NCBI RefSeq assembly: GCF_032062135.1
Contig: NC_092859.1
Span: 108,444,012 to 108,508,011 of the forward strand
Length of the DNA: 64,000 nt
Reading direction: 5' to 3'
DNA from: Pyxicephalus adspersus
Taxonomy: Eukaryota > Chordata > Amphibia > Anura > Pyxicephalidae
In this document: positions 1 to 13,700 of the stretch, in pieces
Numbering within the stretch: position 1 is the first letter of the stretch
Layout: each line of letters starts with the position of its first letter
Notes under the pieces: model-generated
What the model was told of the DNA's origin: nothing
Databases searched by the model: none
What the model saw: only the letters and a program-made list of their open reading frames with translations
Position numbers and translations under genes: made by a program

Positions 1-239
1 CTAAACTTACTATTACCCAATAATGTAATTTTTGTCCTATGATGCTTTCTTTGTTCTGAAGCAAAATTTATATTTCTGTGCTTTCATCTTTGTCAGTTTA
101 ATCATTTTATTCCTAATTATTTTCTACTGGTTCTTTTCTGGCGGAAAAAATTTCTTGATTTTTAATTTTTTTTATTTATTTATTTTTTTTGCTATCCTTT
201 ATTCATCTAAAAATAGCATGGTTTCTTCTTTAATTTCAG

Positions 240-325
240 GCTGCAATGGATTTCTGCATGAATATGAATACTAAAGCAAACCGAAGGAAACTGGTTCGAG
301 CACTTTTTATTGTTCCTAGACAAAG
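240..325 (+). CDS. UPF2: UPF2 coding exon, first in window
   Basis: Acceptor TTTCAG lies before 240 and donor GTAATA at 326. It reads AAMDFCMNMNTKANRRKLVR and ends after two bases of an Arg codon. It belongs to the start of the second MIF4G domain. The preceding exon is outside the window or within the long intron to the left. Confidence 0.93.
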
Positions 326-3120
326 GTAATATTAGGTGTAACGTTTGTTGGTGAACTATCCTATACAGCTACCATGTACGTTGATGGACAGATATAAAAC
401 CCAAAACTTGCAAGGATTGAATCACAAATTCTTTAATATGTCAATTTTTATATTTCTTTTTCAGTTGTGCATTTTAGTGTTTGCTTTAAGTTAAGATGGG
501 CTCAGCGCAAATAGAGGATACAGCTATAGGGCCCTTTAGGGATGAATTTTATGTAGCTGCTTATTTTTTTGCAATCTTTTTTTTTTGTTTTTTTTGTTTT
601 TGTTTTTGTTTTTACAAACACTTAACTGCATGCAACTCATAAAATATAATGTGGAACTAAACATGAAAAAATGAGCAGACAGGATGTTTATTGCAGAAGG
701 GACTAATGACGTCCCTTCTGCAAAAAAAGGAACTTGGTAAATTTAAGTACTGTCACTTCTGTGCCTATTACGGGTGATGTCATCATCACCTGGTCTTCAT
801 GGTTTGGTCATTTGACCATGGTTTAGTGGCATCAGAATCTCCTGTGTGCATTCCTGGCAGTGTGTTGTATGCTGGCATACATGGCATCATAAACTGAGCT
901 ATGCACATGCAGATCGGGGTAGATTTCAGAAAAAAGTTACAACAGACAAGTAAGTATGTTATATTGCAGAAAGGGCATAGTCTGTGCCTTCTGTTAATAA
1001 AAAAAAAAAAAAAACAATAATTTCTTTTTAATGTGTAGTCCCACATTAAGTTATGCTTCATATTCAAAGTTTTCTTTTTTTATTAATTGTTTTTTTTAAT
1101 TGGGTGGGTGAGATCTTTGCTTACATTTTTGTCTAATGTTCCATACTTGATACACTTATCTGTGTTGGTAATATAAACGCCACTGTATATTTACAGCACA
1201 TAGCCCTTCCTGTTGCATGTAAAGTGTGTTCCAGGATTAAATCTTGCACAAGACTAAGAATATTTTGAGATGCTTGTTATTTTTCACTAATAAATGGTTT
1301 TAATACCTTCCTTATCTATTTTATCAGATTGGACCTGTTGCCATTTTATGCACGATTGGTTGCGACATTGCACCCGTGCATGTCTGATGTGGCAGAAGAC
1401 CTCTGTTCTATGTTGAAAGGAGACTTCAGATTTCATGTAAGTTGACATTTGGTTCCTAAAGGTGTTGGATACAGGAGTGGATTTGTGGGATTATTGGGTT
1501 ACAAGTGGACATGTTGTTTATTTACTATCCTGAAGCTTTTGTTAATTCTATGTGCTTTAAAATGTATTTTGCAATATTTTGTTAATTTGACTTGGTATTC
1601 TATTCCTGCCTTTCCACTAATTTTGTAATTGTACAAGTATAGCAAGTTTCATATTGACCAGTAGATGGAGTCTTGTGTTTGCTTCAGCCTCACTCAACCT
1701 CCCTCCCTTTATTGCAGAATTGATAACACAAGAATATGACCTAGTCAACCAAGGGCACCCGTATGAAGAAAAAAGTTTTAGTCTTTAACTTTAAATCCTA
1801 AATTAATCTCTTTACAGGCTGTCCCCCGCCAGTTGATTACAGCTAATGATCACGAACTGTGAGCTGTAGGGTTGACCGAAGGGAATATTTTGCATAACTA
1901 AAGGGGTATACTTGTCTTATCCAGATTACTGGGGGTAGGCAGGGGGTGCATGGGCCATTGAGTAGCAATGCAGTATCCACGGTACAACAATATGTTACAC
2001 CCCAAAGTGATTGGTGTAGCTTTAATACAAACATTAATTAGGTTTAAACAACTGTTGAGCTAAGATTTTAGCCACATATGATTTGCATTGTTTTCAGTGA
2101 TTCAACCAACTTATTATTGTAAGTAAAACTTTGTTTACATTCATGAAAGTTCAATGATGCATGTTACTGGTACTTATGAAACTTGTTGCATTTTTCCCTA
2201 GGTGAGAAAAAAGGATCAGATAAATATTGAAACAAAGAACAAAACTGTGCGGTTCATTGGCGAGCTTGCCAAGTTTAAAATGTTCAATAAAACAGACACT
2301 CTACATTGTTTAAAGGTTTGTGTTTTTTTGCATCCTGTATTTTATATTGTGGTATTGCTGTGAATTATGCTTGCGTGACAGTCAAAATACTTCATTTTAT
2401 TGTATGTATGCAACTTATAGAGAATTCATTGCGTTTACCTGTTTCAACAATGCTTTACTATTTTAATTTCCCTGTATTGTGTTAGTAGGAATGTAAGAGA
2501 ATATCGGTACAGTTTAGTGTTTCAATGTTAGGGGAAGCAATACTGTAATGATTCTTCAAAAGTAGGTTTTTTTTTTTTTTCCTTTCTTGGCAGCCCCTTA
2601 TCAGCCCCAATATCCTAACCTAGCCCAGTACATATACTATTGCTTCAAAAACAGTGCATTTGGACTCCTGACATAACCACTGGCAATGTACAAAACAAGC
2701 TGGCCGAGTCCCTTTCCATATATGCTAGAGTGACCACTTTAATGGATTATGGTAATAGCACTGCCAGGGAACTGGCAAGCAAATCTAAAGTTTTGCTAAA
2801 ACTGGATTTAGAAAAAAATTGATTTATGAAATCATAACCCATGTGTTTTTATGTAGATGTCGGATTCTTGCCAGTACATATACTAATAACTATACTATAC
2901 TAATACTAATAACTATCATCCCCACCCAAAAAAAGAAAAACCTTTGGATCGTGCCAGAAAACTGCTCAAGGGTTTAACTTCACTTTACTGTGTGTGAGTG
3001 CTGTTACCCTAGCACCAGAATTGTATTACTGGTAAGATCATCAGGTAAATAAGGGATAAACATCCTGCAAAGGAAAATGAATACAGCAATCACATTCATT
3101 GGGCTTTTAAACTGAAATAA

Positions 3121-3161
<41 letters not shown>

Positions 3162-3622
3162 GTCCACATCAATACATCAAGGAATGGCTATTAATAGTGG
3201 AGTTTTTTTTAGTCCATTCTGAACTTTCTTTTTCCCTCAGGTTATTGCAGTCCACTTAAAGCAACCCTGTTGTTGGGGTAGGAGATAGGTAAAGGTATTT
3301 GCCTTTTTTATTGGCTGTTCCACTGAGCACCACTTTGCTCAAGTGATGTCTTCTGCTAAAGCTCACTAAGAAACCATAAAATCAGTGTCTGTCAATATTC
3401 CCTGCCGCGCTCAGTGATTTCTCCCACTAGTTTCCATGTCATGACTGTGTGATGTTAAATTCTCTGGGAGGATATAAGCACAGCGGGAAATGTAGAAGAT
3501 AGGCATTTATAAAAGTCTGTTTCTTTGTTAATTTCTCTTGAACAGAACAGTGTACAGTGGTTCAGGCAACAAGGGAGGAAAATACAGACTTTTCTATTCA
3601 GTTATTTTTTTTTCTTGTGTTG

Positions 3623-3659
<37 letters not shown>

Positions 3660-4715
3660 TTTTTTTTTTTAATTTTTTTTTTTTTTACAAATTTTTAAAA
3701 AAAGATAATGCATTTGCTTTACTGTTCTTTAAGTTGTATATTTAATTTATGTAGATGCTGTTGTCAGACTTTTCACATCACCACATTGAGATGGCCTGCA
3801 CCCTGCTTGAAACCTGTGGGCGATTCCTCTTCAGGTCTCCAGATTCGCATTTGCGCACTAGTGTTCTATTGGTAAGAAAGGACATCTTGTATGACTTTGT
3901 TTGGAGCGTGTGCTTGTGCACAAATATACAATGTATATCATGATTATGGACTGTGGTGACATTACCTTGCCCCTTGTCGTAGAATGTTCTGTCTCTTTCC
4001 ACACAGGTTCATAGTACTTGCAATGCATTAAACCAATCTATTTCCTAGCTAGATTACGTACTATCATTCTAGTAACACCTGGCATTCTCGACATGACCCA
4101 GAACCTTTTCTATCCTGTTACTCAAGTGCAGTTTTTCTTTCTTCAGGCAGTTAGATGTAATTTTTTAACATGTCATCAAGCTGTTCCATTTTTTTTTTTT
4201 GTTCAGTGGTGGTCCAATTAAAATTGCTGAAGATAAGAGCCTGAGTGCTCACCTTCCCTGACCTTAAAACATTGTTTTGTTTATCACACATTGTTTGTTT
4301 TTTGGGCTGCCAATGCACTTGTCAATAGAGAACTTCCCCAGTGTCTTTTTTACTTCTTGGAGAACTGGACAACCTATGGGCAGGGATTACAGTTCTAGTA
4401 GAAGAAAAGCCTACCATTTAGTAAATCATTGGAAGCCATATTTTTTTAACCCGATTCAGCAATACATCAAATAATTATTATTTTAAAATGTTTGCATCTT
4501 GTTTTAAAATTCCACTTAAGGGCTTGTGCAAGTAGCAGTGGAATGTGACGGTATGGACTTACTTACACAGCACTAATATTGGTAAAGTCACGTAAACCTG
4601 CACCGCACAGTTATAAAAATGTTTTAACATGGCTATGTGTAACTGGTCCTATTTAAGTGGTCTTGTAAGTATTGTGTGTGTGTGTTTATGGTGTATGTGT
4701 GTATTTATATTTATT

Positions 4716-4777
<62 letters not shown>

Positions 4778-7700
4778 ATGATGCAAGGGCATGACAAACC
4801 TTTAGTTTGTCAATCTGCACCTAATCACACCTAGGTCCTGCTCACTGCCTGGACTGACCGTATGGTAATTAAATGAAAGAAACTTTTTTGGGGGCCTATG
4901 TAAATGGGCTCCAGTTTCACTTCAGAACTGCTTTTCTTCTTATGCAAGTCAAAGGTAATGTACAGCTAGATTGAATCAGGTTGATGCGGCTTAGAAAGTC
5001 AGGTGCCCTCATACTTGAACTCAAAATCATTCCTAGCTGATCTTTAATTCAAACAGAAACCACTGATTATGTAAACTGCAATTTCAGACCTGGTTCTGAA
5101 AAACACAGCTTGCCTTGTTGGTATTCTGATCTCCTGTCTTTAGTACCTTTAGTACCTGCCTAAAAACTTTTGCTAAACCAAAATAGGTAGGCAGCTATGG
5201 TGTTCAGCTAATTTCCAGACATCTTATCTCAGTTTTCTGCATCCTTGTTTCAAGCGTGCAACTAAAGCTGTGTACACACTTCCAATAATTATCGTTGGAA
5301 ACGAACGACCGATAGACCCAAAATCGTTCACTAACAAGGTGACCAACGACGCCGACGGACGAGGATTGTCGTTGGAAATAAACAATCGTCACGGCGGATC
5401 TGATTGGCCGGCGATCGTGTACTATCTATCCTGTGTACAGTCGTTCAGTGATCATGCATGTTTCTGCAATACACTTTTTCCTTTACATGTCACTCCCTGT
5501 ATCGTTCAAACGATTGTATCTAGCGAGTGTACACTATTGGTTGATTATATTTGAACAATCCTATCGTTACAGCATGTACAGAATTGTGCACAATACGATC
5601 GCTCAAATGTAATCGTGCATAATCGTTGATTGGTCGTAATCGTTCGTTTTCGAACGATAATTTTTGGAAGTGTGTACCTAGCTTAAGACTTACACAAAAA
5701 GATCAGTTTTTCATCCAGCCAATTAGCATTTTCTGGAACATGTTCAGCAATGACAGCTTTTGGAATCTTTCCTTATAGATCACATTTAATATAAGTGAAA
5801 TTTAACAAACACTCCGGCATGTGCAGTATTTTATTGGGATGGATTTTTTCCACTTAAAAATTGCCAGTTTAAAATGAGGGTAAATATATTGTGTATAAGC
5901 TATTTGACTGTTTTTTTTGTATAGTTCTTGGGCTATAGCTTGTATGTGTCATGTCTGTGCTTCTGTAAACTGTTTAGGAACAAATGATGCGTAAGAAGCA
6001 AGCCATGCACTTGGATGCGAGATATGTAACAATGGTGGAAAATGCCTACTATTATTGCAACCCACCCCCTGCTGAAAAAACTGTAAAGAAGAAGCGGCCA
6101 CCTCTGCAAGAATATATTAGGAAATTGCTGTATAAGGACCTTTCCAAAGTCACAACTGAGAAGGTTAGTTGTACTCTTTTTGTGTTTGTATTAGAAAGAT
6201 GTCTGTGCTTATAAATGTGTTTATTATAGATGGTGTGCTTTTTGCTTGTCTAAAGCTTGGAAGTGCCCCACCACCACCAATCTCACCACATACAGCGGCC
6301 TTCATAATTTAAATTTTTTTTCAGTAATTAGACGGGCAATAAAAATGATAGCCTGACAGTTTTTTCTTAAGCTATTCCTCCATTCTATAGGTAGGGTTCA
6401 GCCTCCTAAAATCACGGTGCCTCAACTTTTTTGTGCGCACTAAGCACCAAAACTTGTCATTCAGTTGTCAAATTCTAGAGCTCCAGTGTCTAGGATGGAC
6501 ACTGACATTTAATATTTAGGGTAGATTAGAGGGAGCAGGATTTAGTGTCTTTTGCAGTTGCTTTGCAGGACCTAGAATGGTAGTCGTAGTGACACATAAA
6601 TCCATATATAGAATAATGCAGGAGCATACAGGCACTACAAGGTGCCTTGATTTCCTCAGTATTGTACCTTATAACAGTGGTGTTCAACCTAGTAAATAAC
6701 AGGGGCACAACCTAGTAAATTACAGGGGCACCCATTTTCTTTCGATAGTTTCCTTATAATGTGTATGAAGTTTTTTTATCACTCCATTTTTCAAAGATCT
6801 GCACTGACCACAGGGCCTAACACCGGCAGATCACCTGTGACAATATGTCCAGGGCTTTGTTGGAGGCCAACACTTCCAGAACTGAGAGCTTTGCTTGTCA
6901 GCCTCTTCTGTTTCTTGTATTTGGTTCTTTGGTAATATTGATATAGTTTGGTATTGCCATATGTTTCTTTTTATGCATGTTTTTATTTTTATTGCCAACA
7001 CATGATGAATAAGAGTTTTATAGAGACTGGTTGTACTCTTATCATGTATCTATGTCTTAGGTTTTACGGCAGATGAGGAAGTTGCCTTGGCAGGATCCTG
7101 AAGTAAGAGAATATGTCATCTGCTGCATGATCAACATTTGGAATGTGAAATACAACAGCATCCATTGTGTGGCTAACCTCTTGGCAGGCTTGGTGCTTTA
7201 TCAGGAGGATGTTGGAATTCATGTGGTAGATGGTGTGCTAGAAGATATACGTCTAGGGATGGAGGTAAAATAACATTCCTTAATAAAACTGTGTTGCTGG
7301 CTTAACAGAGGATTTTGCGTGCTTTTTAATTAGCTTTAAACCATAAGTTGTAATCCAGAATTATTTGTATGATCACAGAGTCACTTTAAAGTATATTACA
7401 TGACCTTTTTAGAATCCATTTCCATGACCCTAATAATTCCCCAAGTAGGTAAACATTAAGGCTTATTTCACTAGTGAAATTGTACACTTCAGTAAACTTT
7501 TTTACTTTTGGCTCTGTTTACAGTAGAAGAAAGTGCTAAATGTGTTAATGCTCAATGTATAACAATGACCGCGTATACTGATACCTATAAACTAAATTTT
7601 TTTCTAACTAGGTGAATCAGCCAAAGTTCAATCAGCGCCGGATAAGCAGTGCAAAATTTCTTGGAGAACTTTATAATTATAGAATGGTCGAATCTGCGGT

Positions 7701-10700
7701 TATATTCCGCACACTCTATTCCTTCATATCCTTTGGTGTAAACTCCGATGGTACTCCCAGTCCTCTCGATCCTCCTGAGCATTTATTTCGTATAAGATTA
7801 GTCTGCACCATTCTCGATACCTGCGGGCAGTATTTTGACCGAGGCTCTAGCAAGCGCAAACTTGATTGCTTCCTCGTTTATTTTCAGGTAGGACAACTCA
7901 TTGTGTGTGCGTGTGTATATATGAAAATGTAGGAAGTTTTACTTGTATGGAATGAATATTACTCAGAAACATTTCCCTGTGTTAACATTTTATTGGATTT
8001 ATATTTTGCCCTCACATGAGTATCTAGTAAAAATGTCTTTGGAAAACCTGTCTTTAAGTTGTCAAAATATGGCTTCATTGCTGAAGTGAAAAATCTTTTA
8101 ACTACTTTGCCTTTTTATGTTTTAGCGTTATGTCTGGTGGAAAAAAAGTCTGGATGTGTGGACAAAAGATTACCCATTCCCCATAGACATTGATTATATG
8201 ATTAGTGACACACTGGAGCTGCTAAGACCAAAAATTAAATTGTGTAACTCACAAATTGAAGCAATGCGGCAAGTGCAGGATCTGGAGCGAGAGTTCCTAG
8301 TAAAACTAGGTAAGCGTAGTCTGTTTGGAATAGAGCATATCGCTTTTCTGAAACCTATTAGCTTGTAATTTGAGTGATGGAGCGCTGTAAGTTGCAGTTA
8401 TAATTGTTATATTTCTGTTGTCTTTATGCTGTAACTGAGATTGCTTCTGGTGCAATATGGTCGTATGTAAATCTTTTATTAACTTTTGTAATTTGAGAGA
8501 ATTGTAGAACTATTGACAACACTAATTTTCAAAAAAAAAAAAACCTCACATTGTCAAAGAGCAATTTACCTAATGATAAGTCATTGAACTACTAATATTC
8601 AGGAAGCATGAAACCAGACTCAGCAGTTTTATTACTATTTTTTTTTTTCACTGCTTCTGGACAAGGACTCCAGGCTGGTATCTTGTTCCGTGTTGTACCA
8701 CTCTCAAGCTCCAGACTGTTGGCTGCTGTGGGCATGATAGAGATTGGTATTGAAATCAGTTAAGCTTGCTGTTTCATGTTTTTTGTTTTCATTTTAATTG
8801 CCTCATTCTGAAGATAATGTCACCTACAATGGTTTGTAATTCAGGGCAGCCAGATGCACATGCTGAATGCAAGCATGGAAATGTGTAATTCATATTCTTT
8901 TAATGTATTATATTTTTTTAAAAAAGCATTTTTAAATTTCTGTAAACACATTGACATTTTGTCATACAAGGTCTTGCGAATGACAAAGATGCAAAACATT
9001 CCTTGTCTGAGGGTGAGGCACTGGAGGATGATGATGATGAAGAGGAAGAAGAAGCTGGAGCAGAGACAGAAGAGCAGTCTGGGAATGAAAGTGAAAGGAA
9101 TGACCATGAAGAAGATGTTCGTACACTTTATTCTTTATGCATACAATAAATCACAATTCTATTACAATTACATTAGTAAATCTTTTTAAGACAAAAACAT
9201 ACTTTGCTGCTAGTGAATCCAAGCCACATTACTCTTCTGGAACCTCAGCTTTAACAAAGCTGCGTACCGGTTCGCGTAAATTAACAGGCTCCAGAAGTAT
9301 CTTTTTGCATCGTATTTGTTATAAACATTGGACTCATTTCACATCTGGTAAATGCACACCTTTGGCTGTAAAATGCAACTTGGGTTTATGACCCAAGTGC
9401 TGTATAAAGCCATTATCATTTACAATAAACATTGGATTCAACAAGATGCTCCTGGAACCAGTTTTCTTACCAAATAAAATTCTCTAACTTTTCGTGATTT
9501 GGTATTTTGGTTTTAAATGTTGCATTATTTGGTTGGTCAGGGGAAGAAAGATGTGAAATGGGTTTGGAACGCATTCAAAATGTACTTTTAACATCATTGC
9601 AATCTGTTCACTTGTACACACACACTTTTGGGATTCTTTGTAAAACCAAGTTAGGGAATTCATGATTGTAGCTTTCATATTTTTTTCCTACTTAGTCTGT
9701 CAAAGTACATGTTTTTGTTAAGTATAGATTGGTGATCCCATTTTAAACAATTTGAGTTTATTTACCTGAGCAGGAAGGCTCACATTGGTGTTTAATATTG
9801 ACAATCCTGGAACATGCATTTATTTAGTCATTACATCACCTGCAAGTTCTGGAATCCATACAGAGCTATAGAATGTTAACTGTTTTCTGGTTGTTCTTTG
9901 CGTTATCAAAGATAAGCCAACACACTTGCATTCTGCATCATAAAGCATCTGCAAAGAAGGAAAGGTCTTTCCTTGCCTGGCCCAGATTCCCATTGGAAGG
10001 TATTAGGGCCCTGTGCACAGGCACACTCCTTGTTTCAGAGCAGGAAAGCAAGAACAAGTAGCAGAGCTACAACATTTCTGATGTTTTATGTAAATCCTGA
10101 TTTGCCACTTCCATGTTGGAAATCAGTTTAATGTTTTAATTAGTTTTAGTAAATTCAGTTTAATGTTTAAAATACCATTTATTGCTGTGTTTTTACGTTT
10201 CTAAGTTTTGTTGTTAGGAGATAATCTTAACACATAAAGGAACTACAGTAATGTGAGAGGCAGGCAACATTGTTTACATTTAAAAACCTGCCATACTACT
10301 TCTGAGTAAATATAGGTATGACTGTATACATACATAAATACATACTGCATTTTAATTACTGGGTATCTTTCAGCTCAGTGGGAACAGGTCCACTTTAGGT
10401 AGATGTTGGCTGCATTTCTATCTATATGCACCTTCTGCTGCACCTAAGCTATGCAGATGCTGAGATTTAAAGAGTTAGGATCTAATATTGTAGGATATTT
10501 TTCATGTAATTAGCATTTGTAGCTACAATGCCGCAGTTAGTAAAGCTTTGGGAAGTTTTGCATTAATAAAACTGAAAATCATTTATTTTTAGGATGCTTC
10601 TGAAAATGAAGAGGATGAAAGAGAGGAAGAGGAGGAGGAAAACACTGATTACATGACTGACTCAAACAAGGAAAATGAAACCGATGAAGAAAATACAGTA

Positions 10701-13700
10701 AGTAATTGTTTTTATTTTATTCACAGCAAGGGCAAGACCTTCTGGGGTTGAAACCATCGATTCCAAGTTGGATTATTCAAAAGATGTCTTTAAAACCTTG
10801 CAAATAAAACTTTACCTCTGTGCAGATGCTTACTGTAATAAGTCATTGCCTCTCTTCATTGTCCAAGGTGACTAGTCTTTAATCCAAGGTGACTGGTCTT
10901 TTGCAGGCAGCTGGTGCTGGGTCCTTTATACAGAACAGTAATGTTACCACTGCTTTAATTTAATACAAGTTAGGAACTAGGTTTACAATGGAGCTTGGCC
11001 CACACAAAATTGATTTATATTCTTTGTGGTTATTGGGGTAAAACATTTAGATAAACTTTTTTGCTTCTGTTAATCTTTAAATATTACTGAATACAGTGGC
11101 TGTCAGTGGAGAAATGTCCCCTTCTGTTGGTGGTTTGTGGGAGAGGTCCTTGCTTAACATTGTTTGGCAGTAAATCCCTCCTTTACAGAGATGGTAATTG
11201 AAGAAGGGCTTAAATGGTTGTCGGTAGGGGCCTGGTGGTTAGTGCAGTGCGTCCCTACATTTGTGATCAGTGGTAAATATGCACTTATTACAGATAGCTC
11301 AAATAGGCATATGTGGTCAGTGGTTTCTTACCTGAAAGTAGAGGGGGAGAGTCTTGAAAGGACCCACGCAATTACTGCCTGAGCTACGCAATTCTTGCAA
11401 TTCCTACCGGAATGAAAGAGCTCCATAGAACCTTGCTTGAAAAAGCCTGATCTAAATTTATCCATCTTCCTTTAGTTGTTGATTGGACTGTAGAGGTGCA
11501 ACCGGAAGTCATTACTACTCTCCTCACTTTGTTGATTGTTCTTGTTCAGTTTGTTGCTTCTCAGCAGGTTTGCATATAGCAAACTTAATTGGTTCCCACT
11601 GATGACTTTCTGAGTGACTGCTGATATTAAACTTTGGTGCATCTGGTTGCCTTTATCCCCCTTATGGCTTTATAAAGAGGACCTGTCACTTAGTATGTAC
11701 TACACTGAAAAGTTTAAGTGAATAATAAGGTAATAAAAATGTAATACAGTTTAAAACACCCACACATATTTGGCATCTGTTCTGTTATATATCATCATCT
11801 CTCTTCTTTTCAGGCAGTGATGATAAAGGGAGGTGGGATCAAACATGTAGCCTGTGCAGAAGATGAAGACTTCATTCAGGCTCTGGACAAGATGATGCTC
11901 GAAAACCTTCAAGTATGTGACTTTCTGCCAAATATTGTTCTGTAATCAGAATCCATTTATCAAATGCCAAGTGATCTAAGTCCTATCAAGCAGTGCAGTG
12001 TAACCTGAAGAACAGCAAATTACATTTGCTTGCTTTCATCTTTGATCATCTGTGTGCTTTTTTTTTTTATTCTTTACAACATATCAACATTGTTTGCACA
12101 ATTTTAAATTCTACTTTTTTTAGTGTTTTGTCTGTGAGTGATACATTTTATTTGCTATGTTTAGATCACATTCTTTTAAGGAACATTATAAGGTTTTATT
12201 TGCTGTGAGTGTCCCTTTTGGAGATTGATCCTCCCCATTTGCCTAGGTATTGGGGAAAGGGGTGGGGGGTGGGGCTCCAAAATGTAGCAATTTTAAATTG
12301 AACAATTGGGACAGCTGCTCTGAAAACTGTCAAAGGTTTCTCCCCCTTTGGGAAGAATTTCTCTTTCTATCATGGTTGTTGGAAATCTCCCCAATTGGAA
12401 CAGAGACAACAATAAACACCAGGTTCTAGTTCTTCCATATAGTAACCAATAGGAAAGAAAATGAAGTAGTGTTTGGGCATGTCACTTTTTTTTTTTTTGT
12501 GCATTCATTTGTGATGACAGTTCATTTTATTGATCAACCTTTAACACCGCATGCAGTAGTGTCTGATAACTAATTACATAAATGCGCATGTGTTAAGAAT
12601 GTGAATAGACCCTCAAAGATTAGTTACACAAGTTTCATTTTAGTTATAAAGCAAATCTTTTATTTTCTTTTTTTTTATTTAGCAACGGAGTGGAGAGTCT
12701 GTGAAAGTGCATCAGCTGGATGTTGCCATACCCTTGCATCTGAAAAGTCAGCTGAAGAAAGGACCAACAATAACCAGTGGGGAGGGAGATGCAGACTGTG
12801 CAGACACTATGCCGTTTGTAATGCTAACCAGAAGAGGCAACAAACAGCAGGTAAATTACTTAAAAAGTATTGTTTTCTTGGCAGGTTGTTTTAAAAATTT
12901 GTGTCTCTATGTGTCCGTATTGTGAAAAGCTATTGAAGAGATTATTTATTGATGTATAAAATGTTTTTTTTTTTACTTTACTGTGGTGGTCAGACTTCAG
13001 ATGTGCTACAGAAGATAGGAGATTACAAACATAATTAAGAGACCATCATATACTGGAAATACATTTCATGAGATTGCTATAGGTCACTATATTATTATAG
13101 CCCTTTTAAAAATACTTGTGCAATATTTGATGTTTTGCCCAGCAAAATACAATGTCCTAGATCTCCATAGGAAAAACAAGGAAAAAAAAGGCATGGGCAG
13201 CACAGAAAAAGGTAAGATGCTTTGAAATTAAGGCATTTAACTTTAAGGCTACGTACGCACGTGCAATAATTGTCGTTGGAAACAAACAATCAAAACAAGT
13301 TCAATGAACGTTAACAAAAAAAGTGCACAACGACGATATATGAGCAATGTCGCTGAAAACGAACGACTGTCCTGGCAGATCAGTTTGGGCGACGCTATCT
13401 ATTTTGTGTATGGTCGTGTAGTGATCATGGATGGTTCTTCGGTACACGTCACTTCCTGCATCCTTCAAACGATCGTATCTAGTATGTGTACATTATTGCT
13501 GGATTATATTTGAACAATCGTATTGTGCACGATTCTGTACATGCTGTAATGATACCATCCTTCAAATAAAATCCACCAATAATGTACAAACTCTAGATAC
13601 GATCATTTGAACGATGCAGGAAGTGACGTGTACCAGAGAAAGCGTACCGCAGAACCATTCACGATCGCTACACGACCGTACACACAATAGATAGTGAACG

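Noticed and set aside
5270..5554. 94-codon open frame
   Set aside because: Entirely within the TTAA MITE; similar frames appear in its relative at 13304-13513, so it is repeat sequence, not a gene.
9117..9189. Read-through of UPF2 exon nine past 9116
   Set aside because: The continuation soon loses acidic character, and the donor at 9117 restores the frame into the next acidic exon.
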